Shown in pieces: positions 15,901 to 25,588 of a DNA stretch of 64,000 nucleotides (position 1 is its first letter; the number at the start of each line of letters is the position of its first letter). The position numbers were made by a program, and so were the translations under genes. The DNA is taken from NCBI RefSeq assembly GCF_002078015.1, contig NZ_LWBP01000187.1, positions 1-64,000 of the forward strand, read 5' to 3'. The notes below the pieces were generated by a model, which had not been told where the DNA came from, did no database searches, and saw nothing but the letters and a program-made list of their open reading frames with translations. Source of the stretch: Niastella populi (GTDB lineage: Bacteria > Bacteroidota > Bacteroidia > Chitinophagales > Chitinophagaceae).

Positions 15901-16605
15901 ATGGCGAATGAAACTTGGACCGATGCAGAATTGGATGCCTCTGTAAAGGTTTATTTGGAAATGCTATCAAAGGAAAAGAACGGGATTCCATATAAAAAAT
16001 CCGAGCATAGAAAACAGGCCCTGGCTGGCGTTTTAAAAGGAAGATCGGAAGGGTCTTTTGAATTTCGTATGCAAAATATCTCGTATGTTTTGTACGACCT
16101 GGGACTGCCGTATATTAAGGGTTATAAACCCGCTAAAAACATTGGCACAAATACCACCGCATCTATCTTAAGATCTTTGGAACGGAATAAATTTATTATC
16201 GATGACAATTATGAGCCTACGCCAGAGGATGATAAATTGAAACAAAGAACAAAACAGCTTAGGAGAAAAATTAATTTAATCGTTAGGCCAACTGGGCAAC
16301 CTAAGCCCCAAAAGACAGAAACGACTATTACCGTTTATTATCGAGATCCTGCGGTAAGAGCTTGGGTGTTGGAAAAAGCCAATGGTAAATGTGAAGCTTG
16401 TGGATCGGATGCTCCTTTTTTTCTTCCTGATGAATATCCCTTTTTGGAAGTACATCATATGATACCCATGGCGCTAGGAGGGCCTGATACTATTGAAAAT
16501 ACAATAGCGCTTTGTCCCAATTGTCACAGAAGATCACATTTGTCAAAAGATAAGGAATCGTTCAATAATGAAATTTATAAAAAGGTTTCAAGGTTGAAGA
16601 AATAG
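15901..16605 (+). CDS. HNH endonuclease
   Basis: 234 aa, no signal peptide. Residues 1-85 (TWTDAELDASVKVYLEMLSK, FEFRMQNISYVLYDLGLPYI) form an N-terminal domain common to restriction-type HNH proteins. Residues about 155-215 are the HNH nuclease: CEAC (Cys164/167), EVHHMIPMALGG (His185/186), N200 in IENTIALCPNCHRR with Cys205 and Cys208-His209. All zinc ligands and the general-base His are present. It resembles orphan McrA-like or type II HNH restriction enzymes, but there is no methyltransferase beside it, which would fit modified-DNA (type IV) restriction; that is inference. Confidence 0.8.
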   Translation: MANETWTDAELDASVKVYLEMLSKEKNGIPYKKSEHRKQALAGVLKGRSEGSFEFRMQNISYVLYDLGLPYIKGYKPAKNIGTNTTASILRSLERNKFIIDDNYEPTPEDDKLKQRTKQLRRKINLIVRPTGQPKPQKTETTITVYYRDPAVRAWVLEKANGKCEACGSDAPFFLPDEYPFLEVHHMIPMALGGPDTIENTIALCPNCHRRSHLSKDKESFNNEIYKKVSRLKK

Positions 16606-16747
16606 ATTACTTCCACCTTGTATACGCCCGCACGAGGTTAACGAGCTTTTCCAATTGTCCCGCTCCGTCCCACCATTTTACCTTTCATACCATCATTGCC
16701 GGGATCCTCTTTTTTTTTCGGTATATTAATGGTAAAGTGTATGTGAC

Positions 16748-17950
16748 TTGAAGAAGCCTGGCTTTATATTGCTTTTTCTTTTCCTGGCTTTTGAATTGAA
16801 AGCTCAACCAGGCGGTTGTATTTTTAAACCTTCCCGGTTTACCATCCACTTCGGTTCGGGTAATGTGCGTGACCCCAATAGCGGGGTGCTTACCAACTAC
16901 AAGCGGGTGTATGGTTATTGTCCAACCGACGGGCATTTTGCTTTTGCCTCCTTCACCAGCGAATGTTTTCATGATGACTGGCATACCATCACGGCCGACC
17001 ATACCGCCGGTGATAACAATGGTAATATGTTACTGGTTAATGCCGCGCCGTATGGCGGTGTATTTTTAGACATCGCCATTACCGGGTTAAAGAGCAATAC
17101 AACGTATGAACTGGGGTTATGGGTTATGAACCTTTGCAGGCCTACCAGGAAATGTCCGTCGATCTTATTACCGAGCCTTAATATCCGGTTGCTAACACCT
17201 GATGGAAAGACCGTTGCTTCGATCGTTACCAAAGATCTGCCGAGGGTTCCGGAACCTGTTTGGGGCCAGCACCTGGCTTATTTTACAACTCCTGCTTCTA
17301 CATCTACTTTGCGATTGATCATGGCCGATAACGCGCCCGGCGGCTGTGGTAACGACTTTGCACTGGATGATATCACATTCAGGGAATGTGTAAAAGTTAT
17401 TCCGAAACCCGTTGCCACTCAAAAAAAACAGGTAACGCCCAAACGCGTGACCACACCGAAACCGGTTGCAAAAGTTACAACTGCACCGAAAAAGAAAGTT
17501 CAGTCAACCCCGGTAATAAAACCCAAACCGGATCCCATTACCAAACAAATTGAAATTGTAAAACATCCACCCGGAATAATAGCTCCGCCGCCATTGGTTT
17601 TAAAAAACCGGGAAAATGCATTGGTGAAGAAAATTGAAACCGGGGCGGGCGTAATACAGATCAATTGTTATGATAATGGTGATATCGACGGCGATACCAT
17701 CAGCATCTACCACAATAATAAGTTGATAAGATCGCATATGCGGCTTTCCGAAAAACCTATCTCGCTTACTATTGAAATAAATGAATCGGCGCCGCATCAT
17801 GAACTGATCATGGTGGCGGAAAACCTGGGCTCCATTCCGCCGAACACTTCGGTGATGGCCATTACCACGCCGGGCAACCGATATGAAGTGTTTATTTCTT
17901 CAACCAAACAGAAGAATGCAAAAGTTGAGTTTGATCTGAAGAAGTTTTGA
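16748..17950 (+). CDS. Secreted two-domain protein with Pro/Lys linker
   Basis: 400 aa from a TTG codon, with a signal peptide MKKPGFILLFLFLAFELKAQ. Residues about 20-215 look like a jelly-roll beta-sandwich: ITGLKSNTTYELGLWVMN and FALDDITFREC are typical of CBM4/9- or PKD-adjacent extracellular domains that bind glycans. Residues about 220-285 are a repetitive Pro/Lys/Thr linker. The C-terminal ~110 residues contain NCYDNGDIDGDTISIYHNNK, a segment common in Bacteroidota cell-surface proteins. No catalytic motif was found. The TTG start is chosen because no ATG precedes the signal peptide. Confidence 0.65.
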   Translation: MKKPGFILLFLFLAFELKAQPGGCIFKPSRFTIHFGSGNVRDPNSGVLTNYKRVYGYCPTDGHFAFASFTSECFHDDWHTITADHTAGDNNGNMLLVNAAPYGGVFLDIAITGLKSNTTYELGLWVMNLCRPTRKCPSILLPSLNIRLLTPDGKTVASIVTKDLPRVPEPVWGQHLAYFTTPASTSTLRLIMADNAPGGCGNDFALDDITFRECVKVIPKPVATQKKQVTPKRVTTPKPVAKVTTAPKKKVQSTPVIKPKPDPITKQIEIVKHPPGIIAPPPLVLKNRENALVKKIETGAGVIQINCYDNGDIDGDTISIYHNNKLIRSHMRLSEKPISLTIEINESAPHHELIMVAENLGSIPPNTSVMAITTPGNRYEVFISSTKQKNAKVEFDLKKF

Positions 17951-18223
17951 AATATTTCTTCGCGTATACTATCATAACTCACATTGATAATACCGTTTTT
18001 TAACCCAATTTATTTTGGCGGAAATATTGTAAGGCGTTTAGGGAATGCGTATTGTATACATTGCCTGGTGTTGACTTTGGTCAAGAAATTAATTCTTTAC
18101 TCAATTGTATTGTATATTAATTCGTTTGAAAGTTGCTCGAACATAAGAGCACCTGTTTTTTGATCCGAAATATATTTGTGATCTTATCCGTTAAGGATAA
18201 AATCTAATTAAAAGCTGTTTTAT

Positions 18224-19218
18224 ATGGGCTGGAAAGGAAACGTAAGATCTGTTGTCGCATATGCAAGAAAGATAGAAAGGGAGGAGCACCGTCGTGCAAG
18301 TCTTGCTGCAAAGCAGTATAAAGCGATGTTAAAGCAGGAGGAATTTGAAAATGGACAACGGGCGGTTCAGGAATACAATGATTATATTGAATTAATATCA
18401 TCTACACATAAGGATTCCAGTGAAACATTGAACTGGCAGAATATAATGAATGATCCGGCGCCTGAAAAGCCAGTGCTTAAAGATGAGCATCGAAGTAGTG
18501 CAACAAAAAAATTAGATAGTTACAAACCGTCCTTTTTTGACAAGTTGTTTGGCTCGTCAAAATCTAAGATCAAAAAACTGGAAGCATTGGTTGCTGCAGC
18601 TCCGGCCCTGGATAAAAAAATATATGAAAAAGAGGTGGAGCAGCATAATCTTGATTATCTCGCATGGCAGGAGAATACAGCCCTTGCAAAAGGCGTTCTG
18701 GCCGCCGATGTCGAAGCTTACAAAAAGGTAATTGAGGAGCTTGCTCCTTTTGAAGATGTTAAAGAATTAGGGAGCGGGCTGAATATTGCTTTTCAAAAGA
18801 AATATGCAATTGTTACGCTCGCCGCCAACGGTATTACTGTAATTCCGGATTTTATATTATCTCAAACAGCTTCGGGTAAAGTATCTAAAAAGAAGATGCC
18901 GGTTCAAAAATATTATGAATTGTACCAGGATTATATCTGTAGCTGCGCACTTAGAATTGCAAGAGAAATATTTTCCTTTTTACCACTTGAATTGTAATAA
19001 TTCATGTAACCAGTGAACTGGTAAATTCTACCACAGGGCATCTTGAACAACAAACGATCCTATCCATAGCAATTCCCAGGTTTACGCTCGATAAGCTAAA
19101 CTTTGACACTATTGATCCATCGGAATCAATGAAAAATTTCAAACATAATATGAAGTTTTCCAAAAATTCCGGTTTCGGTATCGTTCCTGACATTCAACCC
19201 GGGGAAATAGGTTTATGA
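18224..19218 (+). pseudogene. Hypothetical protein broken by a single-base frameshift
   Basis: The open frame from 18224 stops at 18995-18997 after 257 codons ending SFLPLEL. In the +2 frame the sequence continues at once with coherent coding (VTSELVNSTTGHLEQQTILS, then DTIDPSESMKNFKHNMKFSK) to a TGA at 19216-19218. One missing A in cttgaattg (18986-18994) would restore an uninterrupted protein of about 331 residues. The protein has a charged, coiled-coil-prone N-terminal half (REEHRRASLAAKQYKAMLKQ) and no signal peptide. I do not recognise the family. A sequencing error is possible. Confidence 0.75.
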
Positions 19219-19301
19219 TAGTTAAGCATTAAAAGGAATTTCATCAGCGTGGTAAACCCCGGCTCGATAAATGACCAGGGAAAAGGTTATTGAAAATACG
19301 T

Positions 19302-20174
19302 CTACCTCACCAACAAATACTCCCTTTGCGCCACACCGCCTACGATGCCGAAGCCATTCTGTATGTTGTTAAATACGATCACTTTCTCTGAAAATCCATC
19401 TTCATTTTTTTCCTGCGCCATGAAAGTGCTGTTCAGGTAATTGTAGCTGTTTTGGCTAAGTGAGGTTATTTCAACCAGCATCTTTTTAAACGCACCGTCG
19501 GTATTGGCCCTGAAGATAAAGCGCGGACTGCGGCCATTGAACAATGCATCCGTTGTGAAAAAATTATTACTTGTTGCATCGGTGAAGAGCGACAGGTTGG
19601 CTTCTTCCACTTCAAAATACTGTTCTATTTTCTGCCTGCCGCCATTGCCATTGGCATCTACCCACTCGCGGATCAGGTATAGCCGAACACGATAATAGTT
19701 CTGTACAGCCGGGTCATCGTGTAACTGAACGCTGACGGTTGCTTTGGCCTGCCAGCTGTTGATCTGCGCAACAGTCATTTTTATTTCGCCAACCTGCACG
19801 GTATCGGGTATCTGGTCACTGCCCGATACTTCGGGATATCCGGGCGCGGCAGCCGTTACCCGGTAGGTTGCGCCCGCCCGGGGAACGGTATTGCTGCGAT
19901 AATATGTGCGGAAGGAACTGTTGAAAGGTTCAAGCGTTTCTTTGAAGGTGCCATTTTCAAACAGCCTTACTTTTGCGTTCGGGATTTCCTGCATGTCCTG
20001 TAGGCCATTCATGCGGCCGGAGAGGGTTACCCGCGCCATCATGATACTGTCTTTGTTCATGATCAGGTTCAGCACCATTTTGTTCGATTCTTCGGGAATG
20101 GGGATGTCGTAGATCTTTTCGCATCCGGTGATCGTTAATGTGATCAGTATAATAAGTAAATGTCTTGCGTGCAT
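19302..20174 (-). CDS. DUF4249 lipoprotein, partner of the TonB receptor
   Basis: 290 aa. A lipobox LTITGC (Cys18) gives an outer-membrane or periplasmic lipoprotein. EESNKMVLNLIMNKDSIMMA and the following Ig-like strands match DUF4249, a family nearly always encoded next to STN-type TonB receptors in Bacteroidota. It starts 2 nt after the receptor stop codon, so it belongs to the same operon. The likely role is as a surface lipoprotein helping substrate capture by the receptor, analogous in position, not in fold, to SusD. Confidence 0.85.
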   Translation of the reverse strand: MHARHLLIILITLTITGCEKIYDIPIPEESNKMVLNLIMNKDSIMMARVTLSGRMNGLQDMQEIPNAKVRLFENGTFKETLEPFNSSFRTYYRSNTVPRAGATYRVTAAAPGYPEVSGSDQIPDTVQVGEIKMTVAQINSWQAKATVSVQLHDDPAVQNYYRVRLYLIREWVDANGNGGRQKIEQYFEVEEANLSLFTDATSNNFFTTDALFNGRSPRFIFRANTDGAFKKMLVEITSLSQNSYNYLNSTFMAQEKNEDGFSEKVIVFNNIQNGFGIVGGVAQREYLLVR

Positions 20175-20176
20175 GG

Positions 20177-22807
20177 TTAGAATTTTAAGCTATATGAAAA
20201 ACCTGGAAGGAGCGGCACAATGGTTGTTCCGGTGAGCTGCGCACTGGCGCTGGTTGCGGAATATTGTTTCAGGTAATAGAAGAACGGGTTCATCCTGTTG
20301 TATACGTTCAGCACGCTGATATTCCAGGTGCGTATGTTGCCATTCTTTTTATGTTTAATAAAGCTGATACCAAGATCGAGGCGGTGGTACGGCTGGATCC
20401 TTACATTGTTCCGGCTGTTGATGTAGTCTACATTTGTTGCCCAATATACCGGCGGCGCGTCGGATGTTACGGGCCCATCCGTTGCTTCGTACCGCGCTAC
20501 AGGAATCGTGAAGGGCATAGCCGACTGGTACGTCCAGCTACCGGAGAGTTCGATGTTTTTTCGTGGTTTATAAACGGCCACCACATGAAGATCGTGGCGG
20601 CGGTCGTATTTGTACGGAAATGTACGGCCATAGTTTACTTCAGGAATATTCCGGTTGGCGGTGGCCCAGGTATAACCCAGCCAGCCGGTAAGTTTACCGG
20701 TTTTCTTTTGCAGCAATACTTCCAGGCCATATGATTCGCCGGTTCCGGCGGCTACCTGTTCCTGCCAGGTATCGCCTTTGCTATTGGTGAGGTAATCGGC
20801 CCCTTCTTTATATTCTATCACGTGGTGCATTTTCTTGTAATACACTTCAACCGAAAATTCATATTTATTCCGGAACAGGTTGCGGGCAATACCAAGTGCA
20901 TATTGGTCTGCCTGTTGCGGCGCCACTTTTTTTGTAGCCGGCACCCACAGGTCTGTCGGCAATGAAATGGAATTGTAGGCCAGCAGATGAATGTATTGGG
21001 TCATGCGGGTATAGGATGCTTTCAGGCCCCAGTCGCCCGGCAGCAAATAACGCATACTGGCGCGGGGCTGCAGCGAATTATAAAATTGACCCTGCACGGC
21101 AAATGCGCTCCAGTGCAAACCCGCATTCAATTTCAGGCGGCGGGTGATCTCCCAGTCGTCTTCCGCATACAGGTCTATTTCCGATGCATTGATATTGCGG
21201 TTATTGTTCAGCGAATCTAACGTTACCGAATTGCCGCTGGTCTGCCTCATACGTACGGTGCCCGGGGTAAAGATCCGATACATGTAAGCGGCGCCTGTTT
21301 TTATCGCATGTGCGGGTGCGGGGCGGTAATCGAGATCCGTTTTGATGCCATAATCCTGTATGCCGGAGTTCAATTTCAGCGTGTTGGTATTCACATCCTG
21401 ATCATACTTGTCTTTCGAATAAAAACCGGTATTGAACTTATAGCTGCTGCCGATGAGCATGGTATTGGCAAATAGCCTGGGCGTGAAGATGTGGTTCCAT
21501 CGCATGGTGCCTGTTACATTTCCCCATTTTATATACAGGTCTGAAATATTATAATTATCTACAGGCGGATCGGTAGCAACCGCGTATTGCTCCAGGATCC
21601 TGAGTTTGTCTTTACCCGTATAGAATGACAGGTACAATTTGTCTTTATCGGAGATCTGGTGATGTATTTTGGCGTTGAGATCATAAAAGAACAGATTGAA
21701 TTTCTCCGGTCCATCCGGTGCATTTTTTGCGATGGGGCCTGCTATAAGATCGGGATAGGAGCGGCGGGCCGACACAACAAATGATGTTTTCCCTTTTTGC
21801 AGGGGGCCTTCCAGCGTTAGTTGGGTGGAAAGCAAACCGACGGAAAAGTCGCCGTGCAGCTCATGCATATTGCCATCCTTTGTTGAAATATCTATAACCG
21901 ATGAAAGCCTGCCGCCATAGCGCGAGGGAAACGCGCCTTTGTATAATGTTACATCCTTTAACACGCTTGTATTGAACGTGGAGAAAATGCCCATCAGGTG
22001 CATGGGGTTATATAATGGCGCGCCATCCAGCAGTATCAGGTTTTGGTCGGGTGTACCGCCGCGAACGAGTAATGCGCTGGTTGCTTCCGTACCCTGTTTA
22101 ACCCCTGGCAGCAATTGCAGGGTCTTTAGCAGATCGGGTTCGCCCAGTAAACGGGGCATGGAACGCACCTGGGTTACCGGCAGGTTGATGCTGCTCATTT
22201 GCGAGGTTTGCTGTATGCGGGCGGTACGGGTGCTGCTTACTGTTACTTCTTCCAGTTGCGTGCCGGCCATTGGCATTTTGAAGTTGATGTGTGTATGGCC
22301 GCTTAGTTGTATCACCGTATCGATCCGCTGATAACCGGTGAAGGAAATTTGTATATGTAATGAGTCGCCCGGTACCGTAATACTGTAAAATCCGTAATTA
22401 TTGGTGACGGTGCCTGCCTGGTACTGCGGCGCCACCAGCGATACCCCGATGAGTTTTTCACCGCTGACGGCATCTTCCACAAAACCGCTGAGCGTTTTGC
22501 CTGAACGCGGGCGTGCAATGATGAGGATATTACCGCTTTTTTCTTTGATGTCAAGCGGTGTGCCTTCCAGCAATTCCTTTATAATGGTTTGCAGCGGCAC
22601 GTTTTTGTAAACCCGGGCTTTTACCCGTATACCCTTTACACGGGTAAGTTCATAGGATATGGGAACATGGCTTTCCTGCTCGAGCAGTTTCAGCGCGGTT
22701 TCCAGCGAAGTGGCGGGAATGCTGATACTGACCGGGCGGTTCGTTTGCTGCGCATTTGTCGTTAGCCCCATCGTTAGTAAAAGAAAGAGAGAATAAAAAT
22801 ATCGCAT
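20177..22807 (-). CDS. TonB-dependent receptor with STN signalling domain (FecA-like)
   Basis: 876 aa outer-membrane transporter. A signal peptide (1-19) is followed by an STN domain (about 25-95, SISIPATSLETALKLLEQES), which contacts FecR in the periplasm; a carboxypeptidase-like domain (about 105-190, KTLSGFVEDAVSGEKLIGVS); a TonB plug (about 205-310, GTEATSALLVRGGTPDQNLI) and a beta-barrel ending in SYSLKF with the terminal Phe expected for BAM assembly. It follows a sigma factor/FecR pair and precedes DUF4249, so the four genes form a Fec-type signalling operon. Substrate unknown; siderophore-like chelates are the family default. Confidence 0.92.
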   Translation of the reverse strand: MRYFYSLFLLLTMGLTTNAQQTNRPVSISIPATSLETALKLLEQESHVPISYELTRVKGIRVKARVYKNVPLQTIIKELLEGTPLDIKEKSGNILIIARPRSGKTLSGFVEDAVSGEKLIGVSLVAPQYQAGTVTNNYGFYSITVPGDSLHIQISFTGYQRIDTVIQLSGHTHINFKMPMAGTQLEEVTVSSTRTARIQQTSQMSSINLPVTQVRSMPRLLGEPDLLKTLQLLPGVKQGTEATSALLVRGGTPDQNLILLDGAPLYNPMHLMGIFSTFNTSVLKDVTLYKGAFPSRYGGRLSSVIDISTKDGNMHELHGDFSVGLLSTQLTLEGPLQKGKTSFVVSARRSYPDLIAGPIAKNAPDGPEKFNLFFYDLNAKIHHQISDKDKLYLSFYTGKDKLRILEQYAVATDPPVDNYNISDLYIKWGNVTGTMRWNHIFTPRLFANTMLIGSSYKFNTGFYSKDKYDQDVNTNTLKLNSGIQDYGIKTDLDYRPAPAHAIKTGAAYMYRIFTPGTVRMRQTSGNSVTLDSLNNNRNINASEIDLYAEDDWEITRRLKLNAGLHWSAFAVQGQFYNSLQPRASMRYLLPGDWGLKASYTRMTQYIHLLAYNSISLPTDLWVPATKKVAPQQADQYALGIARNLFRNKYEFSVEVYYKKMHHVIEYKEGADYLTNSKGDTWQEQVAAGTGESYGLEVLLQKKTGKLTGWLGYTWATANRNIPEVNYGRTFPYKYDRRHDLHVVAVYKPRKNIELSGSWTYQSAMPFTIPVARYEATDGPVTSDAPPVYWATNVDYINSRNNVRIQPYHRLDLGISFIKHKKNGNIRTWNISVLNVYNRMNPFFYYLKQYSATSASAQLTGTTIVPLLPGFSYSLKF

Positions 22808-22861
22808 AGAATATGTTTAAGTAAAGGCATAGGTGTCCCGGGCCGCATTTGCAACGGCTGT

Positions 22862-23100
22862 TTATCGTGAATGGTCAGTGGTGAATGGTCAATGGTAAGT
22901 GGCCTCGCGATTGTTCGGTTTTCATTACGCCCTTGCGCCGCCAAAATTATTTTGCCAATTGTCCCCGCCTTGCGCCACCGCTAAAGCTATGGCGGCACGC
23001 GGTCGCTTACGCTTCGGATGCCGACTTGTTCGCCGTAGCCTTGCGAAGGCGAATTGCCGATTGCCGACGTAGGCCGCGCTGAGGTTTTCCCGTTTGCCGT
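22862..23100. repeat. Intergenic repeat region
   Basis: The 298-bp gap between the receptor and FecR genes holds simple repeats: gtgaatggtcagtggtgaatggtcaatgg (22869-22897) and, at 23047-23100 on the minus strand, CGGCAAACGG...CCTCAGCGCGGC followed by TACGTCGGCAATCGGC. The same block recurs in the opposite orientation at 44457-44505 (cggcaaacggcaaacctcag…). No coding capacity is likely. Confidence 0.65.
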
Positions 23101-23105
23101 TCGTG

Positions 23106-24086
23106 TTAGTGTATGGTAACCCTGTTGTCGCTGAGCGTATACGCCAGCCCGCTAATGTCTTTCAGCGTTTCCAGCAGCTCTGCCGCTGTTGTATTGTTGC
23201 CGATGCGGAGCGTAAAACGCATGGAGGCCACGCTGGCGGTATTGAATACTACGTGCAAACCATAACGCTTTTCTAAAATGCGGGCTATTTCTGCAAACGA
23301 TGCGTTCTTTAAAACAATGTCGCCTGTACGCCAGTCTTCCAATTTACCTTCCGTTCGTTTGGTGCTATGTGCCTCCTGGCCGTAACTGAGCTGCTGATCG
23401 GCTTTTAGGATGCCCAGTACGCCGGTGCTGTCAGATACTTCTACGATGCCGGAACTAACCATTACCTGTACTTCTTTTGACTGCGCGTATGCTTTTACGG
23501 TAAACTCGGTGCCGAGCACCTTTGTTTGCACACCGCCGGGCGTTTTTACAAGAAACGGTTGACTGGCATTTTTTTGTACGGCGAAATATGCCATACCCTC
23601 CGCCAGTTCAATTACCCGGCCGCCATTCCCATAGTCGTTTCGGTACCGTAGGGTAGTACCCGGTTCAAGCCATATGGCTGAGTGGTCGGGTAATGCCTGT
23701 TTTACGATGCTTTTGCCTGCCGGGGCCGATACAATAACATAACCCGGTTCTTTTTTGTGACCGTATATGTTATATATCGAAAAAGCCACTACCAGAACCG
23801 CCGCCACCGCTGCTGCCTGCCACCAGATCCTGCCCGGGTGTTTTACCCTGGCTTGTGATATGGGATATACTTTCTTTTCTGCTATTACATCGAAGATGCC
23901 AGCCTTTAACGCTGCCTTCATTTCCGCTTTCTCCCCATCATTGCGCCATACCTGTTCGTCCCCGGGAAATGCGGCATACCATTGTTCCAGCAGTGCCATT
24001 TCTTCCCGTGTACAAATGCCGAGGGCATGCTTTTCCAGTAAGGAGGTTATTATTGATTGTTCTGGCTTGTTCATGTGTTCATACAT
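23106..24086 (-). CDS. FecR-family anti-sigma factor
   Basis: 326 aa. A cytoplasmic N-terminal domain (1-85) precedes one transmembrane helix (about 88-108, WWQAAAVAAVLVVAFSIYNI) and a periplasmic FecR domain (about 130-230, DHSAIWLEPGTTLRYRNDYG; VLGTEFTVKAYAQ) with a C-terminal STN-like segment (FAEIARILEKRYGLHVVFN). It should hold the sigma factor encoded just upstream inactive until the STN-TonB receptor is loaded. Order and strand (sigma, FecR, receptor) support this pairing. Confidence 0.92.
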   Translation of the reverse strand: MYEHMNKPEQSIITSLLEKHALGICTREEMALLEQWYAAFPGDEQVWRNDGEKAEMKAALKAGIFDVIAEKKVYPISQARVKHPGRIWWQAAAVAAVLVVAFSIYNIYGHKKEPGYVIVSAPAGKSIVKQALPDHSAIWLEPGTTLRYRNDYGNGGRVIELAEGMAYFAVQKNASQPFLVKTPGGVQTKVLGTEFTVKAYAQSKEVQVMVSSGIVEVSDSTGVLGILKADQQLSYGQEAHSTKRTEGKLEDWRTGDIVLKNASFAEIARILEKRYGLHVVFNTASVASMRFTLRIGNNTTAAELLETLKDISGLAYTLSDNRVTIH

Positions 24087-24132
24087 TTATTAGACAATGC
24101 TCGAAATGGTGGAGTACTATGCGGAAGAAAAA

Positions 24133-24699
24133 TTATTCCATAAAAAAGTTGCCCAGCCCTTCGCGCAGTTTCTTCAGGGCGGCCGACAACTGGTTTTTAA
24201 CCGTTTGCGGCGAAATGGCCCGTTTTTGCGCAATCTCATCTATTGATAGGCCATGATCGCGGCTATCAATAAATACTTCCCGCATTTTTTCGGGAAGGCG
24301 CTCCAATTCGCGGCGGTAGCTGGCCTGCAGATCGGCCATTGCCATGTGTTCGCCGGTATTGCAGGTGATGTTGGGCAGGGCGCGGCCCGCCAGTAACTGG
24401 TATTTTTCGCGGGCTGTTTCCGATTTCAGGTAGTTCAGCACTTTAAAGCGTACGGCGGTGCGAAAGTAGGCGGCTACAGATTCGTTGATCTGTATTTGTT
24501 CTTTTTTCTGCCAGCAATACACGAAAACTTCCTGCACAATATCCTTGGCAGCAGCTTTATCGTATAAATGCCAGTAAGCTGTTTCAAAAAGCGATTCCCA
24601 GAAGCGTTCATATAACTCGCTGTAGGCCGGTACATTGCCGTCAGTAATGATCAGCCAGAGTTCCATGTCGGATAAATGTTGCAGATTGTTTGGCGGCAT
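24133..24699 (-). CDS. ECF sigma-70 factor (FecI-like)
   Basis: 188 aa. Region 2 is at about 25-95 (LYDKAAAKDIVQEVFVYCWQ) and region 4 at about 120-180 (RLPEKMREVFIDSRDHGLSI; AISPQTVKNQLSAALKKL). Single-domain ECF factor of normal length for Bacteroidota FecI homologues. It is the first gene of the operon with FecR, the STN receptor and DUF4249 on the minus strand, and probably transcribes the receptor genes, separated from FecR by 46 bp. Confidence 0.93.
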   Translation of the reverse strand: MPPNNLQHLSDMELWLIITDGNVPAYSELYERFWESLFETAYWHLYDKAAAKDIVQEVFVYCWQKKEQIQINESVAAYFRTAVRFKVLNYLKSETAREKYQLLAGRALPNITCNTGEHMAMADLQASYRRELERLPEKMREVFIDSRDHGLSIDEIAQKRAISPQTVKNQLSAALKKLREGLGNFFME

Positions 24700-24863
24700 A
24701 ACGGGTTAACAAATGGGGCTGAAGGTAATAAAACACTTGTTAAAATACATCCAATAGACGCCGCCAGGCAGCATAACCGATCTATGTATGATATATCTCA
24801 TGCATAAATATGCTAAAATGTACGTTGGTATATGTTATGGGTTAGCATACGGTCGAAGGGGGT

Positions 24864-25388
24864 TTAGCGCGCCAGGTCCTCATTGATTTTTTCGTCGTTA
24901 GGAGCAGCATCCCAACCCAGGATCCGTGATTTATGAAAAGCGATATGCACTCCGTGCTCGAAGTCGCCGGTGAATTCAAAGTCGGCCATTACGTATGCAA
25001 TACCTTCTTTGTTTTGGGGGAAAACATAAATTGTTCTTATACCCAGCGTCTTGTACAGTTCATGCGGCCCCTGGATAATGGGAAATGAAATTTCATCGAC
25101 ATCGATGAATTGCATGTGTTCGGGGTACAAAACGTTTTTTGTGTAGTTATACAGGCTGTTGATGATCTCCTGCTGGTTTTCTTTTATGTAGGCGATTGCA
25201 TTCAACTGTTCAGCAGTGGGGTCAGTGGTGTAATCACGGCCCGCTGCATTGAAAAAAACTACGTCAACCAGTCCTTTTTTTCTAAGCTGCTCTGTCCTTG
25301 AGCCAAAAACATTTTCCGTTTCCTTTTGGGTTAACTGGTTCAGTTCGATAGTGGCGATATGTAGGGTGTCGAATATGAACTCCATCAT
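24864..25388 (-). CDS. Hypothetical protein with DUF2004/DUF6985-like C-terminus
   Basis: 174 aa, cytoplasmic, acidic. The C-terminal part FEFTGDFEHGVHIAFHKSRI resembles the WD-D-EHG-GI--H-K-R pattern of DUF2004/DUF6985 proteins, which are often annotated as immunity-like or SMI1-type companions of polymorphic toxins. No toxin gene lies nearby. The alternative start at Met2 differs by one codon. It is a single gene read on the minus strand, 164 bp before the sigma factor gene start region. Confidence 0.6.
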   Translation of the reverse strand: MMEFIFDTLHIATIELNQLTQKETENVFGSRTEQLRKKGLVDVVFFNAAGRDYTTDPTAEQLNAIAYIKENQQEIINSLYNYTKNVLYPEHMQFIDVDEISFPIIQGPHELYKTLGIRTIYVFPQNKEGIAYVMADFEFTGDFEHGVHIAFHKSRILGWDAAPNDEKINEDLAR

Positions 25389-25588
25389 AATACCGATTGT
25401 TGGTCTTGCTAAGTAAAGAAATTCATATTTTTTAATGATATATCAATTATAGTGATATATAAGCTCATTCCTTATGAGTGTGGTAACAGTTAATTATCTG
25501 CGGAGAAGTTGTAGTTTCATTTAAAATGCCGTATACTCGCGGGATTTTTAAATTGGGTAGAATTACCTGCTGAAACACAAAAACTACA

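Noticed and set aside
24864-25388. The DUF2004/DUF6985-like protein as part of a toxin-immunity pair
   Set aside because: No polymorphic toxin, secretion signal or repeat of immunity genes lies next to it, so only the domain resemblance is reported.
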